From assembly GCA_964391195.1 (NCBI GenBank), contig CAYMLG010000017.1:12469-76468 (forward strand): DNA of 64,000 nt, given 5' to 3'. Below the pieces are notes generated by a model that was not told where the DNA came from, did not search any database, and saw nothing but the letters and a program-made list of their open reading frames with translations. The translations under genes and the position numbers were made by a program. The DNA is from JAAYXE01 sp964391195. Its GTDB lineage: Bacteria > Chloroflexota > Anaerolineae > Anaerolineales > UBA4823. Of this stretch, positions 53,178 through 61,130 are shown in pieces (positions within the stretch are counted from its first letter, which is position 1; each line of letters starts with the position of its first letter).

Positions 53178-54455
53178 CTATTCGCTCGCCGGCAAGTAGA
53201 CCCCGATTGTGCGGTTTTGGGGGCGCAGGTAGGTTTGAGCGATGCGGGTGACATCCTCGGGGGTCACCGCGGCCAGGTTATCCAGGTAGGTCAGGAACCA
53301 ATCATAGGTGGCAAACATCTCCGGGAAACCGAGCCAGAAAGCCTGGTTGGTGATGCTTTCGCTGCCGTAAGCGAACAGAGCCTTCGCCTGCTTGACCGCC
53401 CGTTCGAGCTCGTCCGGGGGCGGGAGCACAGCCTGAAGCTCGGCGACGACCGCATCGATCGCATCCAGGACTTCCTGATAGCTGTGTTCCGGGTGGACGA
53501 TGGCGGTGATGATGTGCAGAAAAGGGTCGATCGTTGGCTGGACCCCGCCGGAAACACCGACCGCCAGCTCGCCGTCTACCAAGACCTGGTACAGGCGGGA
53601 GGTCTTGTTGGAAAGGCCGCCGCCGAACGGGCTCATAATGTTCGCCCCGGTCAGGAGACTGTCGAGGACGGTGTAGGCGAAGAAGTCGGGGTGACTTGCT
53701 GCCGGGGCGCGGTAGGCCACCTGAAGGAAAACCGTGTCGCCCGGGCCTTCCACAACCACCCGGCGCTCCCCGGTCTGTACGGGCTCAGGGCGATATAGCA
53801 GCGGGGGCGGATCTCCGGCGGGCAGGGGCTCGTACAGTTCGCGCACCCGTTCCAGCATCTGGCCGGTTTTGAAATCCCCGGCGATTGCCAGGACCGCGTT
53901 GTTGGGGATATAGTGGCTGCGGTAATGCCGCAGGAGGTCGTCCCGGGTCATCGTCTCCAGGTCGGCCAGATCGCCGATCACATCGTGATGATAGGAATGG
54001 ACGCGGAAGGCGGCCGCCTGGACGGCCTCATTCAGCAGGAAGAGGGGCTCATTTTCATTGCCTTGCCGCTCAGAGATAATCACCGTCCGCTCGGAGCTCA
54101 CCTCCACCGGGTCGAGCAGGCTGTTTGTCATGCGGTCGGCTTCCAGGCGTAGGGCCAGATCGATCTTCTCGGCCGGCAGAGTCTCCATGTAGGTGGTCCA
54201 ATCCAGGTGGGTGAAAGCATTCCAGAATCCGCCTTCTCTGGAGATCGCTTTGTCCAGCGTCCCCCCGGGGAACTGGGGTGTGCCTTTGAACTGCATGTGC
54301 TCCAGCCAATGGGAAACGCCGGTGATCCCCGCCACTTCGTTGCGCGACCCCACCCGGTACCATATCCAATGGCTGATCAACGGTGCAGTATGGATTTCCT
54401 TGAGCAGGACCAGCAGTTCATTTGCGAGTGTGAGCCGGGTAATCGAATTTTCCAT
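53178..54455 (-). CDS. M16 family zinc peptidase, catalytic partner
   Basis: The 425-residue protein carries the inverted zinc motif HWLEH (HxxEH) followed downstream by the third ligand Glu in SSERTVIIS. The fold continues through the typical M16 C-terminal domain (GGGLSNKTSRLYQVL). It should degrade peptides inside a chamber formed with the next gene. ATG 54455 is taken as start; ATG 54476 would add seven residues. The MITE at 54596-54705 lies about 140 bases upstream. A short GCCATCGC/GCGATGGC hairpin (53133-53170) separates the two M16 genes. Confidence 0.92.
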   Translation of the reverse strand: MENSITRLTLANELLVLLKEIHTAPLISHWIWYRVGSRNEVAGITGVSHWLEHMQFKGTPQFPGGTLDKAISREGGFWNAFTHLDWTTYMETLPAEKIDLALRLEADRMTNSLLDPVEVSSERTVIISERQGNENEPLFLLNEAVQAAAFRVHSYHHDVIGDLADLETMTRDDLLRHYRSHYIPNNAVLAIAGDFKTGQMLERVRELYEPLPAGDPPPLLYRPEPVQTGERRVVVEGPGDTVFLQVAYRAPAASHPDFFAYTVLDSLLTGANIMSPFGGGLSNKTSRLYQVLVDGELAVGVSGGVQPTIDPFLHIITAIVHPEHSYQEVLDAIDAVVAELQAVLPPPDELERAVKQAKALFAYGSESITNQAFWLGFPEMFATYDWFLTYLDNLAAVTPEDVTRIAQTYLRPQNRTIGVYLPASE

Positions 54456-54595
54456 GAGCGCTTCTGTGATTCTCATTGTGGAGATCCAGCCGTTTTTTCA
54501 GAACCGGGCAGGGGAGAAGATTTTGTCCGCCCGCCAACCCCTGCCAGCTTATTCTACGCTAAATTCCCCATTTCGGCTATGCGGAGGAGAAGCAG

Positions 54596-54705
54596 GTGTG
54601 CACGCACAACTTGTCAGCAAAAAGGAATCGGTGTTTTGGGGTGGGGGCGACGAAGTTCGCCCCCACCCCAAAACACCATTCACTCCTGGCAGGTTGCCTG
54701 CACAC
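54596..54705. mobile_element. MITE-like element, 110 bp, with 9-bp target duplication
   Basis: The element starts GTGTGCACGCACAAC and ends GTTGCCTGCACAC, imperfect terminal inverted repeats. GAGAAGCAG flanks it on both sides (54587-54595 and 54706-54714), a target duplication. It has no ORF, and inside lies a perfect 20-bp stem hairpin (54631-54650 with 54657-54676). A shorter relative lies at 61054-61111. It would have been moved by a transposase coded elsewhere. It sits between the M16 pair and a single-pass membrane protein. Confidence 0.7.
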
Positions 54706-54742
54706 GAGAAGCAGGATGATAGGATCGAGGATGATCAAAAAA

Positions 54743-54784
54743 GGTCTCGCAGCGGAAGCCCCCGAGGACTTCCGCTGCGAGACC
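54743..54784 (-). terminator. Terminator of the 54800-55519 gene
   Basis: GGTCTCGCAGCGGAAG (54743-54758) pairs exactly with CTTCCGCTGCGAGACC (54769-54784). On the minus strand TTTTTT follows. Confidence 0.9.
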
Positions 54785-54799
54785 ATGAGCAAGACAGGC

Positions 54800-55519
54800 T
54801 CACTCCCCAATGAGCCAGTCACACAGGAATTCTAACTCGGGCATACACAGGGGAGTCTCCTCCCAGGAGCCAGGCAGTGAAGAGAGCAGACCCTGGTAGG
54901 GCGAAACCACCTCCTGCAGGCCGGCGAATGGTTCGTGCAGCTCGGTTTGGTCGAGGGCGATATCGACGGGGACGCTAAGCTTCACCGGAACTTCCAAGAC
55001 TACAGGGATAGTCTGGTTCACCGGCACGGTGAGGTTCAGGGCAATGTTCAGCGGCGTACCCTTGGGCAAGACCACGGTGGTGCGGATTGGGACTCCGTTC
55101 AGATAGACGGTGGTGTTGTCGATCGAGGTGTGTTGAGTGAGCACGACCTGGGTCTCTTGTGACAGCGGCAGATCGAAGACGACCGGGATGGTGTCGTTCA
55201 CCAGGATGGTGTCGCTGACCAGGATGGTGGTGCGGATATGGGCTTCATCCATTTTGACGAAGTTCTGGTGCAACCCGCCCACCAGTTGGTTTGAAATCAG
55301 GTCTTTCAGAGTGAAAAGCTGCTTCCCCAGCAGGAGCAGGACAACGATCAGGATTACATTGACCGTGAGAGATACGAGACTGGCAACCGTCCAAAAGGCA
55401 GGGCCAATCTTTCCCTGCCAGAAAAACCGGCCGGCTTTCTTCAGGAAAAGCGCCTCACGCCGGGCCGGTTGTGCTGAGCCTGGAGTCTGGGGAGGAACGA
55501 AAAAAGCGTCATCATCCAC
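54800..55519 (-). CDS. Single-pass membrane protein of unknown function
   Basis: The 239-residue protein has a cytosolic N-tail (about 1-40, with PPQTPGSAQPARREALF), one long membrane helix (about 45-70), and an outside domain rich in Val, Thr and Leu with repeated IPVV/VPV patterns (VNDTIPVVFDLPL, VNQTIPVVLEVPV, KLSVPVDIAL). These look like beta-strand repeats. I do not recognise the family. The GTG at 55519 is chosen because it follows AAGGAG; the frame is open upstream to 55744 but that part resembles no protein. A strong terminator follows. Confidence 0.7.
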   Translation of the reverse strand: MDDDAFFVPPQTPGSAQPARREALFLKKAGRFFWQGKIGPAFWTVASLVSLTVNVILIVVLLLLGKQLFTLKDLISNQLVGGLHQNFVKMDEAHIRTTILVSDTILVNDTIPVVFDLPLSQETQVVLTQHTSIDNTTVYLNGVPIRTTVVLPKGTPLNIALNLTVPVNQTIPVVLEVPVKLSVPVDIALDQTELHEPFAGLQEVVSPYQGLLSSLPGSWEETPLCMPELEFLCDWLIGE

Positions 55520-55690
55520 GGAATATTCTCCTTGGGGAAAGGATTTTACGCGATCTTTATGAATATAGCATAAATACAGGTTTTTGCACAATAATTCGCA
55601 GGATTCAGGCGGCAGCTTACTTGACTGTAAGTGGAGACAGGCGAGGAGACCTTTTATTGCTTGCCCACCTCCAAAAATTGTCCAAACGTA

Positions 55691-55696
55691 TATAAT
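55691..55696 (+). promoter_or_regulatory. -10 box upstream of the reductase gene
   Basis: TATAAT on the plus strand lies 67 bases before the ATG at 55763. The -35 region is not clear. Confidence 0.45.
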
Positions 55697-55762
55697 AGTA
55701 CGTGAATTAATCCACAGCCTCACAAACCCAAGACATCGATGCAATAATAGAGGAGGAAGTAT

Positions 55763-57112
55763 ATGTCCACTTCGGCATCAGGGCATCTGGTGGCGGTCAT
55801 CGGTGCAGGTCCGGCCGGTCTGTATGGGGCGCGACTGCTCGCCAACGAGGGCGTACGGGTCGTACTTTTCAATCGAGACATCAAACCAGGGGGGTTGGCA
55901 GAGTACGGCATTTATCACAACAAATACAGGATGAAAGATGGGCTGCGCAAGCAGTTCCGCCAGATTATAGAAATCCCGGGGATCGATTATTATGGGAACG
56001 TTACGGTGGGCAAAGCCTCCGGACTGTGCCTGGAAGATCTACGGGAGATGGGATTCCAGGCGGTGCTGGTCACGGTGGGAGCCCAGGGGACCAAATGGCT
56101 GGGCCTGCCCGGTGAAGAACTGACCGGGGTGTACCATGCCAAAGACCTGGTCTACCATTACAACCGCCTGCCGCCGTTCAGCATGCAAGAATTTGCGATT
56201 GGCCGGCGCGTGGCCCTGATCGGGGTGGGCAATGTGATGTTGGATATCGCCCACTGGATCATCCGCGAGCTCAAAGTGGACGAGGCCATCGCCATCGCTC
56301 GCCGGGGGCCGGCGGAAGTAAAGTTCAGCAGAAAAGAAATGGAAATCGTGGCCCGAAACCTGGATCTGAAAGCCCTGGATGCGGAGCTGAAGCGGGTGGC
56401 CCCGGTAATGGAGAGCGTGGGGCAGGATGTCCAGGCGGCCAAAGATTATATCCTCGCCGGGCTGCCCAAATCGCTGGAGCCGGTATCGGATACCCGCTTC
56501 ACTTTTATGTTCCTGGCTTCACCCAAGCGGATGCTGGGAGACGAGCATGGGCGAGTTTGCGGGTTGGAAGTCGAAGACACCACCCTCGTCCCGCACAACG
56601 GTGACACGAAGGCCAGGTCGCTGGGGACGACGCAGACCTTGAGCGTGGATACGGTTGTGTTCTGCATCGGTGACCGGGTCGATGAGACGTTCGGGCTGCC
56701 GGTGAAGTGGAATGAATTCGTTAAAAACCCCAACCCTTCCTACCCGATCGACGGGCTGTCTTACGAGGCTTACGATCCGGAGGCGGACAAACCGATCGAG
56801 GGGGTGTTCGTAGCCGGGTGGGCGCGCGAGGCCAGCAGCGGACTAGTGGGCGTGGCCCGCAAGGACGGGGAGAACGGCGCCCGGGCCGTGCTGCAAGCGC
56901 TGGCGCAGGCTCCCGAGCTGAGCGCGGGGGAGATCGACCAGAGGGTGCAGGCGCTGGAAAAAAGGTTGGCGGCGAGTGGCGCCATTCTGGTGCGCAATGA
57001 GGCCATCAAGCGCCTGGATGAGGCCGAAAAAGCGGAAGCCGAACGGCGCGGGGTAGAAGAATATAAGCTCCCCACGAACGAGGAGATGCTCAAAGTTCTC
57101 GGTCTCAGGTGA
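55763..57112 (+). CDS. Adrenodoxin/ferredoxin-NADP+ reductase-like FAD oxidoreductase
   Basis: The 449-residue flavoprotein has the FAD motif VIGAGPAGLYGARLL, a GGLAEYGI loop, a second Rossmann NADP motif (GVGNVMLDIAHWI) and a late VFVAGWAREASSGLVGVARKDGENGARAVLQ segment for FAD. It is closest to FprA/adrenodoxin reductase and to the GltD-type reductases. It would pass electrons between NADPH and a ferredoxin or other iron-sulfur partner. The C-terminal helix (about 395-449) is charged and longer than usual. AGGAGG lies before the ATG. Confidence 0.88.
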   Translation: MSTSASGHLVAVIGAGPAGLYGARLLANEGVRVVLFNRDIKPGGLAEYGIYHNKYRMKDGLRKQFRQIIEIPGIDYYGNVTVGKASGLCLEDLREMGFQAVLVTVGAQGTKWLGLPGEELTGVYHAKDLVYHYNRLPPFSMQEFAIGRRVALIGVGNVMLDIAHWIIRELKVDEAIAIARRGPAEVKFSRKEMEIVARNLDLKALDAELKRVAPVMESVGQDVQAAKDYILAGLPKSLEPVSDTRFTFMFLASPKRMLGDEHGRVCGLEVEDTTLVPHNGDTKARSLGTTQTLSVDTVVFCIGDRVDETFGLPVKWNEFVKNPNPSYPIDGLSYEAYDPEADKPIEGVFVAGWAREASSGLVGVARKDGENGARAVLQALAQAPELSAGEIDQRVQALEKRLAASGAILVRNEAIKRLDEAEKAEAERRGVEEYKLPTNEEMLKVLGLR

Positions 57113-57128
57113 GCGGAAAAGGAGATCG

Positions 57129-57172
57129 AACAGCCGGCGGCGCAGGTTTCGAAACCTGCGCCGCCGGCTGTT
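57129..57172. terminator. 44-bp perfect palindrome, bidirectional terminator
   Basis: Twenty-two bases are followed at once by their exact complement, centred on TTCGAA, between the convergent reductase and membrane-protein genes. Short T runs lie on both sides (CTGTTT and CTGTTC). In RNA it would form a long GC-rich stem. Confidence 0.75.
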
Positions 57173-57195
57173 TGCATTCCAAGGGTGAGGATCGT

Positions 57196-57636
57196 CTACG
57201 GCCCCTTTCGTCGAGGGATGAGCATAATGAAACCGAGGATGATGATCGCCTCTCCCAACATCACCCCGGCCGCCTGCATGCGCCCAAAGTAAGGGATGTT
57301 CGGATAGGGGTGGGTGCCAAAGCCGAACACATCCGCCATTCCGGAGGCGACGCTGATCACGTAACCGGTGCTGATCAGGCGCAGGCCGATGTCGGCGGCT
57401 ATGGTTTTCTGGGTGCCGTTCCACAGCGCGTTCAGAGCGATATAGCCCCCAATGCAAATCATCGCCAAACCGATGAGGAACACCGAAATCTGGATAAAGC
57501 CGGTGATGGGACTCTGGTCCAGGCCAAAGGCGCCAGGGTTGGCCCCCAGAATGAACACCAGCAGCCCAGCCACCACCAGCAGCAGCCCAAAACGGACTTT
57601 AAAGCGGCGAAGGTTGATGATCGATGAAGCGTTCAT
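57196..57636 (-). CDS. Four-helix membrane protein of unknown function
   Basis: This 146-residue protein has four predicted membrane helices (about 15-35, 48-70, 85-105, 115-138). The first is LLLVVAGLLVFILGANPGAF. I do not recognise the family. Its ATG at 57636 lies one base after the dipeptidase stop, so the two are co-translated. The frame is open to 57843 but that stretch is the shadow of the dipeptidase gene. A membrane role beside a dipeptidase is possible but not shown. Confidence 0.7.
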   Translation of the reverse strand: MNASSIINLRRFKVRFGLLLVVAGLLVFILGANPGAFGLDQSPITGFIQISVFLIGLAMICIGGYIALNALWNGTQKTIAADIGLRLISTGYVISVASGMADVFGFGTHPYPNIPYFGRMQAAGVMLGEAIIILGFIMLIPRRKGP

Positions 57637-57637
57637 C

Positions 57638-58834
57638 TCACACTGCTCCGGGCAGAACCTGACGTAAACAGCGAAGCCAGTTTTGACCGAAGATGGCGGC
57701 GATATCCTCCTCCTCATAGCCCCTGGCGGCCAGCAGAGGCGCCAGCTTTTGCAGATCGGCAATGGTGTCGATCTCGTGCGGGACGGACTGGAGGCCGAAC
57801 CCACCGTCGAAGTCGCTGCCGATACCGACGTGGGCGGCATCACCGCTCATCTGGCAGATGTAATCGATCTGGGCCACCACCCGCTCGATAGAGACCGCTT
57901 CCCGCCGGTCGCCGCGACGCCAACCGGGGAGCAAGAAACTGTTGGTGGGCACGATCCCGATGGTGCCGTCGCGTTCCAGTAATGCCTGGATGACCCGGTC
58001 GGACAGGTGGCGGTTGGAATCCACCCCTTTCAATAAGGCGTAGGCGTTGGCGTGGGAGGCGATCACCGGCCCGGGGTAGGAATCCAGCGCCTGAAGGGCG
58101 GCTTTTTCATCCATATGGCTGATGTCCAGGGTGAAACCCAACCCGCTCATCGCATCCAGCAGGGCGAAACCATCGGCGGTCAGCGGTCCGGGCTCGCGTG
58201 TGCCGCCGGTAAAGCGGTTGCCGGCCCAGGCCGGGCCCAGGAGGCGTACACCTAACTCCCACCACTCATCCAGTTCAGCCGGGGAGCGCACGCCCTCGGC
58301 CCCTTCCATCAAGATCACCAGCCCAACCGGGTTCCCCTGAGGCGCCGGATCAGCCTCTTCCCGTTGGCGCGAGGCCCGTTCTCGCCCATCTCGCGACCCG
58401 TCCTGGCGGCCGTCGTTAATCTCTTCAGGTTCCAGGGCCAGGGGAGTGGGGTTCGCTTCCCAGCGAGAGAGCACTTCTTCCAGGTCTGACCGGTTCAGGA
58501 TGAGCTGAAACTTATCGGGGTGGGCGTCGGCCAGGCGGTAATAGGCGTCCACCTGGTCTCGATAGAGCCGGTTTGCGGTGGAGATATCGGCATAGACCAG
58601 CTTATCCCAGGAGGAATTCTCGCTCCGGCGCAGGGGAGAGGCGAACAGGGTGCTGAAGATCACCGCCACCTGTCCGCGCTGGTATTCAGGCCAGCCGAGC
58701 AGGGTGTCGCCGTTGTAGCTGGCGATATCCGTGCCTGCCTCCTGGCGGCGGGTTTCGGCGGCGGAGCGCGTGTAATCGCGTCCAAAAGTGAGCATATTCC
58801 AGGCTAAGTCTTGGTGAGAGTCTACGATCAGCAT
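57638..58834 (-). CDS. Membrane dipeptidase (M19 renal-dipeptidase family)
   Basis: The 398-residue protein starts VDSHQDLAW, which gives the first His-x-Asp zinc pair of M19. Further ligands come from ILMEGAEGV (bridging Glu), DISHMDE (His) and PVIASHANAY (His), and GIGSDFDGGFG holds the late conserved Asp. M19 enzymes hydrolyse dipeptides, including D-amino-acid ones. No signal peptide is visible, so it is probably cytosolic. It adds to the peptide-degrading capacity in this window. It heads a two-gene unit with the membrane protein. Confidence 0.92.
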   Translation of the reverse strand: MLIVDSHQDLAWNMLTFGRDYTRSAAETRRQEAGTDIASYNGDTLLGWPEYQRGQVAVIFSTLFASPLRRSENSSWDKLVYADISTANRLYRDQVDAYYRLADAHPDKFQLILNRSDLEEVLSRWEANPTPLALEPEEINDGRQDGSRDGRERASRQREEADPAPQGNPVGLVILMEGAEGVRSPAELDEWWELGVRLLGPAWAGNRFTGGTREPGPLTADGFALLDAMSGLGFTLDISHMDEKAALQALDSYPGPVIASHANAYALLKGVDSNRHLSDRVIQALLERDGTIGIVPTNSFLLPGWRRGDRREAVSIERVVAQIDYICQMSGDAAHVGIGSDFDGGFGLQSVPHEIDTIADLQKLAPLLAARGYEEEDIAAIFGQNWLRCLRQVLPGAV

Positions 58835-58854
58835 TGTTATCTCGTCTTTATGAT

Positions 58855-59937
58855 TCAGTCGGGTGGGTTGTCGATCACTTTTCTAGCAATTTGACGGTCG
58901 ATTTTCCCCATGGGGAAATCGGGCAGCTCGGCGGGGCGGGCCCAGCGCAGGTCGTGCGCTTCGACCAGGCGGGGCTGCTGCCCATTCTTCAGCGCGCAGC
59001 GAAAAGCGTGCAGGGTGACACGAAAGTGGGTGTAGGCGTGCCGGTAGACGCCGAAAGGGGCCTGGACGCGGATATCGACGCCCAGCTCTTCACAGATCTC
59101 GCGCTTCAGCCCGGCGGGGAGGGATTCATCGCGGTCCACTTTTCCGCCCGGGAACTCCCACAGCCCGCCGAGCAGCTTTTCCGGCGGGCGCTGGGTGATC
59201 AAGACCAGGCCGTCTCGCTCGATAACGGCGGCGGTGACCAGGTAGTGGGGGGTGATGGCTTTGGGCTCGAGGACCGGTCGTCCTTCCTGCACCCCCAGCG
59301 CCCGGGCTTCGCACAGCGGGTTGAGCGGGCATTCCTGGCACTTCGGAGCGCGCGGGGTGCAGACGAGTGCGCCCAGATCCATCAGCGCCTGGTTGTAATC
59401 GCCCGCCCGGCCGGGCGGCAGGTGAGCTGCTGCAAGTTCCCACAGCTTGCGCTCTCCGGCGGGCGACCTGGCGGGTAGGGTGAGGTTGAAGACGCGCGCC
59501 AGTACACGGCGGATGTTCCCGTCCAGGGCGGGGGCGTCCACCCCGAAGGCGATGGAGGCGATCGCCCCGGCGGTATAGCGGCCGATGCCGGGCAGGGACT
59601 GCAATTCCCGCAGCCCGGAAGGGAGCCGCCCACCGTGCTCCTGGACGACGAGTTGGGCCGCCTTATGCAGGTTGCGGGCCCGGCTGTAGTAGCCCAGCCC
59701 CTCCCAGGCCGAGAGCACTTCCTGTTGGTTGGCCTCTGCGAGGGAGCGGAGAGTGGGGAAGCGTTCCATCCAGCGTTCGAAGTAAGGCGCCACGGTTTCG
59801 ACCCGGGTCTGCTGGAGCATGATTTCCGAGACCCATACGGCGTATGGGTCCCGGCGGCGTCGCCAGGGAAGGTCCCTGGCATGAGTTTCATACCATTGGA
59901 GAAGCGAGGCTGCTAACGCAGATGGCAAAGTGGTCAC
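58855..59937 (-). CDS. mutY: A/G-specific adenine glycosylase MutY with intact Nudix domain
   Basis: The 360-residue protein has catalytic Glu in SEIMLQQTRV, the helix-hairpin-helix LPGIGRYTAGA, catalytic Asp in LDGNIRRVL, and the iron-sulfur set Cys-x6-Cys-x2-Cys-x5-Cys (CTPRAPKCQECPLNPLC). The C-terminal part carries a complete Nudix box (GGKVDRDESLPAGLKREICEELGV), not the degenerate one of E. coli MutY. It removes adenine opposite 8-oxoguanine and may also hydrolyse oxidised nucleotides. The GTG start overlaps the stop of the upstream gene (GTGA). Confidence 0.95.
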   Translation of the reverse strand: MTTLPSALAASLLQWYETHARDLPWRRRRDPYAVWVSEIMLQQTRVETVAPYFERWMERFPTLRSLAEANQQEVLSAWEGLGYYSRARNLHKAAQLVVQEHGGRLPSGLRELQSLPGIGRYTAGAIASIAFGVDAPALDGNIRRVLARVFNLTLPARSPAGERKLWELAAAHLPPGRAGDYNQALMDLGALVCTPRAPKCQECPLNPLCEARALGVQEGRPVLEPKAITPHYLVTAAVIERDGLVLITQRPPEKLLGGLWEFPGGKVDRDESLPAGLKREICEELGVDIRVQAPFGVYRHAYTHFRVTLHAFRCALKNGQQPRLVEAHDLRWARPAELPDFPMGKIDRQIARKVIDNPPD

Positions 59938-60236
59938 AACTGAAAGCCGGGGCGGGCCTGGACCACCTTGTACTTGAAATTCTCGACATAATCCAGCAAC
60001 TGCTGAGTCAGGCGGTCCCAATCTGGGGATTGCAGCGCCCGCTGTAGGGAATTGATACTGGCCATTTGGGCGCCGGTTAGAATTTGGGGGGAACTTCCAT
60101 ACATGGTGAACCAGGCGTCGCTGGGCTCCATCCCCAGGCGCTGCATGCCGGGGATGAAGTCACGAACGACGAATTCGAAGTACTCTTGTTCACGACCCGG
60201 GAGGATATCCCATGTCATCAGTAGTTTGACAGCCAC
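59934..60236 (-). CDS. Small alpha/beta-barrel-like protein of unknown function
   Basis: This 100-residue protein (MAVKLLMTWDILPGREQEYFEFV...) has the strand-helix pattern of dimeric ferredoxin-like barrel proteins such as NIPSNAP or antibiotic monooxygenases. I cannot name the family with certainty. The stop overlaps the mutY start. It lies in a short operon with the metallo-hydrolase upstream, which may place it in stress defence. Confidence 0.65.
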   Translation of the reverse strand: MAVKLLMTWDILPGREQEYFEFVVRDFIPGMQRLGMEPSDAWFTMYGSSPQILTGAQMASINSLQRALQSPDWDRLTQQLLDYVENFKYKVVQARPGFQL

Positions 60237-60251
60237 GGTTTTGCTCCTCTG

Positions 60252-60896
60252 TTACGAGCGCTCATAATCCAGCACAACCACCCTGGTTTCATCCGGCACC
60301 GTCGAGCGGGTGACTTTGAGGGAGGGCAGAGTTTCGACCTCGCCTAAGCCCATTTCCTTGAGGAATTTGCCGACGGGGGCCAATTTGATACTGCTGGCAG
60401 GGGTCCCGTAGTGCATGGGGATGACAATTCCTGGCTCTAACAGGCTGATCACTTCGACAGCCTTGGCTGCGGTCAGCCCACCCCCGCCGCCAACGGGGAC
60501 GAGGGCGATGTGCACCGTCCCGAGCGCTTCGATTTCTGTCTGGCTGGGTACCCGGCGCAGGTCGCCCAAATGAGCGACCGTGAGCCCATCGTAATCGAAC
60601 ACATACAGGGTGTTACGCGGTTCATCTGCCTGTTTCTTCGTGCCGTTGGTCGTCACACCGGTAATAAACACCCCCCCGATCTCGTACTCGCCCGGGCCGG
60701 TGATTACCCGGCTGCGCCCCTTCACACCCTGTACGAAGTTGTGACCCAGAGCATCGTGACTGACGGTCACTACATCGCCGCGGAGTTTGAGGGGTTCATA
60801 ACCGGTGGCGCGATGATCGAAGGGGTCGGTGACCACGGTCGCCAGACCGCGTTCAGCCAGGCGGAAACAGGAATGACCATACCAGGTGATATCCAT
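60252..60896 (-). CDS. Metallo-beta-lactamase-fold hydrolase
   Basis: The 214-residue protein resembles the UlaG/UPF0173 branch: YGHSCFRL at the start, TDPFDHRATGY, VTVSHDALGHNF (the HxxxxH metal pair), HLGDLRRVPS and PMHYGTP. It has the metal-binding residues of a hydrolase, but the substrate is unknown. It starts the minus-strand run metallo-hydrolase, barrel protein, mutY, with short spacing, so the three are probably co-transcribed. The upstream region holds the second MITE. Confidence 0.9.
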   Translation of the reverse strand: MDITWYGHSCFRLAERGLATVVTDPFDHRATGYEPLKLRGDVVTVSHDALGHNFVQGVKGRSRVITGPGEYEIGGVFITGVTTNGTKKQADEPRNTLYVFDYDGLTVAHLGDLRRVPSQTEIEALGTVHIALVPVGGGGGLTAAKAVEVISLLEPGIVIPMHYGTPASSIKLAPVGKFLKEMGLGEVETLPSLKVTRSTVPDETRVVVLDYERS

Positions 60897-61053
60897 AGAA
60901 TGACTTGAAGCTCCTTTATCCAGGGCAAAGTGGCTTGGGTCAAGCCTCTAATTCGATGCGGCCCATCGAAACGAAAGCTGTTCGAAAGAGCCTTTTTCAG
61001 TAAGCTTTGCCTGATACGATTATACATCAAACTCCCAGGTCTTCTGTGGAATG

Positions 61054-61111
61054 GTGTGCACGCACAATTTATCAGCAGAAAAGGTACTGCTGACAACGTT
61101 TGCCTGCACAC
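61054..61111. mobile_element. MITE-like element, 58 bp, with 9-bp target duplication
   Basis: GTGTGCACGCACAA at the left and TTTGCCTGCACAC at the right match the ends of the 54596 element. The inside holds TCAGCAG/CTGCTGA, so the whole folds as one hairpin. TGTGGAATG (61045-61053) and TGTGGTATG (61112-61120) flank it, an eight-of-nine target duplication. The right copy contains most of the -10 box of the next gene. Confidence 0.65.
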
Positions 61112-61116
61112 TGTGG

Positions 61117-61122
61117 TATGAT
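61117..61122 (+). promoter_or_regulatory. -10 box of the 61131 gene, at the MITE edge
   Basis: TATGAT ends eight bases before the ATG at 61131, so the transcript is probably leaderless or nearly so. The -35 position falls inside the MITE, where no good TTGACA match is seen (TGACAA at 61091 is 20 bases away). Confidence 0.45.
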
Positions 61123-61130
61123 GCGGAACG

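Noticed and set aside
57129..57172. The long palindrome as an attachment site or tRNA remnant
   Set aside because: No integrase, no direct repeats and no tRNA arms are near; its place between convergent genes fits a terminator.
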